From the NCBI RefSeq assembly GCF_026153205.1, contig NZ_JAPFBW010000002.1:124001-188000 (forward strand): a stretch of DNA of 64,000 bases. The letters are read 5' to 3'. The notes under the pieces are model-generated. The model was not told the origin of the DNA. It ran no database searches and saw nothing but the letters and a program-made list of their open reading frames with translations. The stretch comes from Aquabacterium sp. A7-Y. GTDB taxonomy: Bacteria > Pseudomonadota > Gammaproteobacteria > Burkholderiales > Burkholderiaceae_C. Made by a program: the position numbers and the translations under genes. How positions within the stretch are numbered: the stretch's first letter is position 1; every line of letters begins with the position of its first letter. This document shows, piece by piece, positions 59,240 to 64,000 of this stretch.

Positions 59240-59911
59240 TCAATCAGCGGCCGGTCTGTCCCACACCAGCAAACGGATCGGCGTCGGGTTGTAGGCGTTG
59301 CAGGGGTTGTTCAGCTGAGGGCAGTTGGAGATCAGCACCACGACATCCATCTCGGCGCGCAACTCGACGTATTTCCCTGGCGCCGAGATGCCGTCGGCGA
59401 ACTGCAGGTCGCCTTGCGGCGTCACCGGCACGTTCATGAAGAAATTGATATTGGGCGCGAGGTCGCGCTTGCCCAGGCCACGTGTCGTGGCTTCACGGCA
59501 ATGGCACATCGCGTGCAGAAAGCTGTCGCGGCAGCTGTGCATCGGGCGCTTCTCGAGCGCGTAGCGGGTGGTGTTGCTTTCAGCCGAGCAGGCGCCGCCC
59601 AGCGTGTCGTGGCGGCCGCAGGTGTCCGCCGTGATGGTCAGCATCAAGCGGCCTTCGCTCGAGTACAGGCGGCTGCCGGCGCCGAGGTAGAGCCGGGCGT
59701 TGCGGGCGATGGTATCGGCCGCGCTGTAGCGTTCGTCCGGGTCGGCGGCGCTGTAGAACAGGGTGTCGACGGCCTGGTTGCCTTCGAGGTCGAGGATGCG
59801 CAGCGTCTGGCCGGCGCCAACGGTCGCCATCCAGGGGTCGCCGGCACGGCAGACCTGGTCGAGCACGGCCTGCCGCGGGTCGAGCGGGCTTTCGATGAGG
59901 TGGGGTGTCAT
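59240..59911 (-). CDS. DUF1989 protein, urea-amidolyase-associated protein 2 (probable carboxyguanidine deiminase subunit)
   Basis: 223 residues from ATG 59911. The family pattern is present: [59 protein letters not shown] and [13 protein letters not shown]1989 pairs were shown to deiminate carboxyguanidine to allophanate in guanidine-degrading bacteria. It is the second of two related genes between the ABC transporter and the carboxylase. Confidence 0.85.
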   Translation of the reverse strand: MTPHLIESPLDPRQAVLDQVCRAGDPWMATVGAGQTLRILDLEGNQAVDTLFYSAADPDERYSAADTIARNARLYLGAGSRLYSSEGRLMLTITADTCGRHDTLGGACSAESNTTRYALEKRPMHSCRDSFLHAMCHCREATTRGLGKRDLAPNINFFMNVPVTPQGDLQFADGISAPGKYVELRAEMDVVVLISNCPQLNNPCNAYNPTPIRLLVWDRPAAD

Positions 59912-59928
59912 GTCGGTCTCAGCGTCGG

Positions 59929-60662
59929 TCAAACGGCATAAAAGCGTTCGGTGTTGGCGAAGGCACGGCCGTTCTGGGGGCAAAGGATGCGGCAGGGATC
60001 GTCAGCCGTCACCGGGTGGCCGCGCCAGGCCGACAGGCGCACCCCGGCCGGGGCGTAGCGGGGCTGGGGGTCGAGCGGATGCGGCGCGGTGGACAGCACG
60101 ACGAGCGTGTTCATCTCGAAGCGCAGCTCCACCGCATCGTCCGCGCGGCTGTGGCCTTCGACAAAACGCAGTGCCCCGGTCTCGTCGCACACCACCTTGC
60201 TGAAGAAGTTGACGTTGGCGACCAGGTCTCGCTTGCCCAGGCCCCACTTGCCCAGTTCGATCAGCAGGCCGTCGCGGCCATTGCGGTACATCTCATTGCG
60301 CTGCTGCTGGAAGCTGGTGTCCCCGTATTTCGCGCGCACCTGTTCGGCATCGACGGCACCACACCAGGTGTCGTGCCAGCCGACGCTGTCGGCGACGATG
60401 GAGCACAACACGCGCCCCATGTCCGAATGGCAGGTGTGGCCGGTGGTGAGGTAAGCGGTGTGCTGCGCCTTCAGCGTGTCGGGCATGTTGTAGCGCTCGA
60501 GCTTTTCATCATGGTGATAGAACAGCGTCGAGACGTTCGCGCCGCCTTGCAGGTCCGTCAGGCGCAGCACGCTGCCGCGGCGCAACAGGCCCGACCAGTG
60601 GTGGCCGCCGGGCACCAGTTCTTCCCACAGCAGTCGGTCGGCGGGAATGGGCTTCAGTGGGG

Positions 60663-60666
<4 letters not shown>
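59929..60666 (-). CDS. DUF1989 protein, urea-amidolyase-associated protein 1 (probable carboxyguanidine deiminase subunit)
   Basis: 245 residues from GTG 60666, overlapping the ABC ATPase stop (GTGA). The sequence contains [53 protein letters not shown] and [14 protein letters not shown], with the conserved Cys in WHDTWCG. It pairs with the next gene to form the deiminase. A longer frame upstream is not DUF1989-like. Confidence 0.85.
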
Positions 60667-61520
<854 letters not shown>

Positions 61521-61525
61521 GGTGC

Positions 61526-62311
61526 TCAGTGCCTCGCGTGCAGATAGGGGAAGGCCAGCCGGTGGGCCCCTCGGAACAGCTGGTCGATGACCAGGCCGAT
61601 CAGGCCGATCAGCAAGATGCCGGCGAAGATCTTGTCGGTCTGCAGGAAGCGCTGCGCCTTGAGGATGGCGTAGCCGAGCCCGGAGTTGGCCGCGACCAGT
61701 TCGGCCACCACGAGGTAGGTCCAGGCCCAACCCATCGTGATGCGCAAGGTGTCGAGCAGCGCAGGCTTGGACGACGGCACGATGACCTTCTCGACGATCT
61801 CGCGGCGTGTCGCCCCCATGGTCTGGGCCGCCTCGATCTGCGCCATCGGCACGCGCCGGGTGTCCTCGGCGACCATCAACACCATCTGGAAGAAGGTGCC
61901 GATGAAGATGATGGCCACCTTCGCACCTTCGTCGATGCCCACCCACAACATCACCAGCGGCACGAAGGCCACCGCCGGCATGTAGCGAACAAAGTCGGTC
62001 AAGGGTTCGAGCAGGGCTTGCGCCGCACGCCAGGTGCCGATGAACAGGCCGAGCGGCAAGGCCACCAGTGCGGACAAGGCCCAACCTGCGACCACGCGGC
62101 CCACGCTGATGCCGACGTCCCCCAGCAGGCCGTCTTCGCTGGCCCAGAGGCCGACACGGGCCAGGACCTCGCGTGGACCGGGCAGGAACACGGCATCGAC
62201 ACCGCCGCTGGCCGCCAACCCCCACCACAGCGCCAGGGGGACGAAGAAACCCGCGAGCGCCAGCAGCCAGTAGCGGCGCCGCGGGATCGGATGACGAATC
62301 GCCCACATCAC
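61526..62311 (-). CDS. ABC transporter permease (SsuC/TauC type)
   Basis: 261 residues with about six membrane helices and the EAA loop EAAQTMGATRREIVEKV near the cytoplasmic face. The start is ATG 62311 or 62308, overlapping the end of the binding protein gene. It forms the channel of the importer with the ATPase immediately downstream. Confidence 0.92.
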   Translation of the reverse strand: MMWAIRHPIPRRRYWLLALAGFFVPLALWWGLAASGGVDAVFLPGPREVLARVGLWASEDGLLGDVGISVGRVVAGWALSALVALPLGLFIGTWRAAQALLEPLTDFVRYMPAVAFVPLVMLWVGIDEGAKVAIIFIGTFFQMVLMVAEDTRRVPMAQIEAAQTMGATRREIVEKVIVPSSKPALLDTLRITMGWAWTYLVVAELVAANSGLGYAILKAQRFLQTDKIFAGILLIGLIGLVIDQLFRGAHRLAFPYLHARH

Positions 62312-63306
62312 TTCAGCGCGTCCGCCAGCAACGAGGCGTCGATGCCGCGTGCCATGTCGGGCTTGCCCTCGATCAGCTTGTGCTCACCGAGAAAGGCCGC
62401 GATGCTGGGCGCCACCCCGACCAGCGATTGCGGGTGCTTCGCGTCGAAGGCGCTCTTGTTGGCTGCCGCATCGAAAAAGCGGGTCCCGGGCAGGAACACC
62501 TTGTAGTCCCCCGGCGACATCGACACCACCTTGGACATGATCTTCACCGCTTCGTCGGGCTGCTCGCGGATGAACTTCTCGGTCTCGAACCACGCCTTGA
62601 TCATGCCGACCAGCTCACGGCGCTTGCCCTGGATCGACTTCTCCTGCGCCACCAGCAGGTCAGGGACCAGGCCCGGCATGTCTTTCGAGGTGAACAGGGG
62701 GCGGCCCTTGCCGCTTTGCTGAATCTGCTGGATCCACGGGTTCCACAGCACGGCGGCATCGACGCGGCCGGTCAGGAAAGCGGCCGCCGCATCACCGGCC
62801 GACAGGTTGACGATCTTCACATCGCCGGGTTTCAAGCCGTTTTTCGACAGCGCGGTGGCCAGCACGAAGTGCGACACGCTGTATTGCTCGAGCGCGATGC
62901 TCTTGCCCTTCAGGTCGGCGAAGGACTTGATCTTGGGACTGACCATCAAGGCGTCGTTGCCCGCCGAGTTGTCGTTCACCAGCACGGCCTTCAGTGGCAG
63001 GCCTTTGGCCAGCGGGCCCAGCGTGTCGGACAGGGTTTGCGAGTTGGCGTCGAGCTGGCCGGACGAGAGCGCGGCGATCGAGTCGCTGTAGTTGGCGAAC
63101 CAGACCAGCTTGACGTCGGCGCCGTGCTTCTTGAAATAGCCTTTTTGCTCGGCGATGTACCAGGCCACCCAGCCTGGCCAGTCCGACACGCCGACCTTCA
63201 CCTCGGCCGCCGCCGGCAGCGAAGTCAGTGCGGAGGTCGCGGTGGCGAGGGCGAGCAGCGCGGCGCACGCGGCGCGGCGCGGCAATGACAAAGCGGATCG
63301 GGACAT
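62308..63306 (-). CDS. ABC transporter substrate-binding protein, probable guanidine importer component
   Basis: 332 residues from ATG 63306; a signal peptide with a double-Arg start (MSRSALSLPRRAACAALLAL, cleavage after AAA). The mature protein is of the NMT1/SsuA/TauA type: VKVGVSDWPGWVAWYIAEQK, GYFKKHGADVKLVWFANYSD and GRVDAAVLWNPWIQQ. First gene after the guanidine-I riboswitch, so guanidine or a related cation is the expected ligand; this is inferred from the regulation. Confidence 0.9.
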   Translation of the reverse strand: MSRSALSLPRRAACAALLALATATSALTSLPAAAEVKVGVSDWPGWVAWYIAEQKGYFKKHGADVKLVWFANYSDSIAALSSGQLDANSQTLSDTLGPLAKGLPLKAVLVNDNSAGNDALMVSPKIKSFADLKGKSIALEQYSVSHFVLATALSKNGLKPGDVKIVNLSAGDAAAAFLTGRVDAAVLWNPWIQQIQQSGKGRPLFTSKDMPGLVPDLLVAQEKSIQGKRRELVGMIKAWFETEKFIREQPDEAVKIMSKVVSMSPGDYKVFLPGTRFFDAAANKSAFDAKHPQSLVGVAPSIAAFLGEHKLIEGKPDMARGIDASLLADALK

Positions 63307-63342
63307 GACGGGCTCCAGGCTGGTTGCGAAAACACGAGAGGG

Positions 63343-63361
63343 CACTTCTTCAAGCGAAGTG
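63343..63361 (-). other. Short hairpin after the riboswitch aptamer
   Basis: Stem CACTTC / GAAGTG with a 7-nt loop, directly downstream of the aptamer on the minus strand. No T-run follows immediately, so whether it is a terminator or part of a translation switch is unclear. Confidence 0.35.
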
Positions 63362-63486
63362 AACCTCCCGGGCTTTTGTCCCGCCGTGGAGCCTCAGACG
63401 GTAAACCGCCGCCGAAGGCCGAGCGCTCTTGGACCAGGCGCCGCAGTGACCGAAACAACGGCAGCCGCGACCGGAACCCTAGCGCT
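63361..63486 (-). promoter_or_regulatory. Guanidine-I riboswitch (ykkC class) controlling the operon
   Basis: Reading the minus strand, the conserved blocks appear in order: GCTAGGGTTCCGG, then CTGGTCCAAGAGC, a variable arm (GGCCTTCGGC-like stem), ACGGCG and finally GGGACAAAAGCCCGGGAGG. These are the signature elements of the ykkC guanidine-I aptamer, with expected order and spacing over about 125 nt. It lies 55 nt upstream of the binding-protein ATG. Guanidine binding should switch the operon on. Confidence 0.93.
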
Positions 63487-63533
63487 CATGTCAAGAAGCG
63501 ATCACTGCGCTCCTCTCGTTGCAACACAGGTCC

Positions 63534-63548
63534 GCAAGAACGGTGCCA
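63534..63548 (-). promoter_or_regulatory. Sigma-54 promoter for the guanidine operon
   Basis: On the minus strand, TGGCAC-N5-TTGC (TGGCACCGTTCTTGC), with GG and GC separated by exactly 10 bp, matches the -24/-12 consensus perfectly. The predicted start lies near 63523, about 35 nt before the riboswitch. Confidence 0.75.
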
Positions 63549-63630
63549 GTCCGGACACCGGCGTCGGACGGGGAGCGCTGTCATGTCGGCTGGTTTTTGG
63601 TGCAAGCTGTGCGAAGAGCGCGCTGAAGGA

Positions 63631-63645
63631 GCACTGAAATGGTGA
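63631..63645 (-). promoter_or_regulatory. Candidate NtrC-type activator site
   Basis: GCACTGAAATGGTGA fits GCACY-N5-GGTGC with one mismatch, 83 bp upstream of the -24 element. A further GGTGCA half-site lies near 63598. Position and symmetry suit an enhancer for sigma-54. Confidence 0.45.
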
Positions 63646-64000
63646 TTCCCGGTCAGTGCGGGGATCGGCCGGCCTCCCTCTCCTCCCGCCGTCACCTGGG
63701 GCGGCAGTCAGACGAGAGGGCGGCCGTCACCGCCTCTCGCGGCTGTGCTCCGCCGACCCGGATGAGTTGCCCGGCCATGTCCCGATAGATCGACACAAGC
63801 TCCGATGGATTGCCAGGATGGCGGGTTCAGCGCGCGCTTGCTGTCGAAACTGGTCGCGCGGGATGGTAGTCAACGCTGATGCCGTTGCCCCTTTGCCCCG
63901 CTTCGTCGCGGCGAAGGGGCCGTTGCGCTCGAGCAGGATGGTCAGCCATCGCGCTGCATTCCTCATCCCTTCTTCCGTCCGCGGCTCGTGCGCCTCGCTG
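63646..64000. other. Right end of the window, no supported gene
   Basis: A minus-strand frame at 63727-63966 (79 residues) shows no recognisable protein. A G/C-rich inverted segment near 63660-63720 was noted but not interpreted. Confidence 0.3.

Noticed and set aside
63727-63966. Minus-strand 79-codon ORF at the right edge
   Set aside because: No recognisable domain, no ribosome site and atypical composition; could be part of a gene outside the window but not supportable.

Overview
The window is high-GC bacterial DNA whose protein families point to a betaproteobacterium of the order Burkholderiales: large VgrG proteins with DUF2345 domains, DUF4123 and VasX-type effectors, and a guanidine/allophanate operon. 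The species cannot be read from the sequence. No rRNA, tRNA or CRISPR array was found.

Bases 1-1900 hold the 3' end of a hybrid histidine kinase, a single-domain response regulator and poorly resolved DNA. Bases 1950-25092 are an orphan type VI secretion (T6SS) effector island with three vgrG cassettes and no structural T6SS genes. Cassette 1 is VgrG, an effector with an unassigned C-terminus, and two duplicated 222-residue putative immunity proteins. Cassette 2 is VgrG, a DUF4123 adaptor, a VasX-like pore-forming effector and a membrane partner. Cassette 3 is VgrG, an effector whose C-terminus matches the CD38/ADP-ribosyl-cyclase fold at all four catalytic positions, and three tandem immunity paralogues. 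A zinc-ribbon repeat protein follows cassette 3, and a shortened copy of it lies between cassettes 2 and 3.

Bases 25333-36645 look like a defence island. It holds a tail-anchored nuclease-like coiled-coil protein, an XRE/ImmA-type metallopeptidase with a partner, a PD-(D/E)XK nuclease with a partner of unknown function, an IetAS-type AAA ATPase/subtilisin pair and a HEPN protein. Two imperfect 51-bp copies of the 3' end of a Tae4-like amidase gene lie at about 32.1 and 42.9 kb. Between 36.8 and 44.1 kb is a scrapyard: an SRAP remnant, a LexA-box gene with a frameshift, two truncated IS256-type transposases fused head to head, and a broken tse2 toxin with an apparently intact tsi2. Intact MAPEG, HD-domain and GlxA-type regulator genes lie among them.

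Bases 44344-50319 (minus strand) form a signalling cluster: NarL-type regulator, NarX-type kinase, TRAP-type binding protein, a histidine-kinase-like protein lacking its phosphoacceptor, and a HutD/Ves protein. A hypothetical protein, a DUF2817 peptidase, a second single-domain response regulator and a DUF2383 remnant follow.

Bases 53708-63548 (minus strand) are a complete guanidine-assimilation operon. A consensus sigma-54 promoter and a guanidine-I (ykkC) riboswitch precede an ABC importer, two DUF1989 proteins (probable carboxyguanidine deiminase subunits), a urea-carboxylase-type guanidine carboxylase and allophanate hydrolase. Together these would take in guanidine, carboxylate and deiminate it, and release ammonium, with expression gated by both nitrogen status and guanidine.
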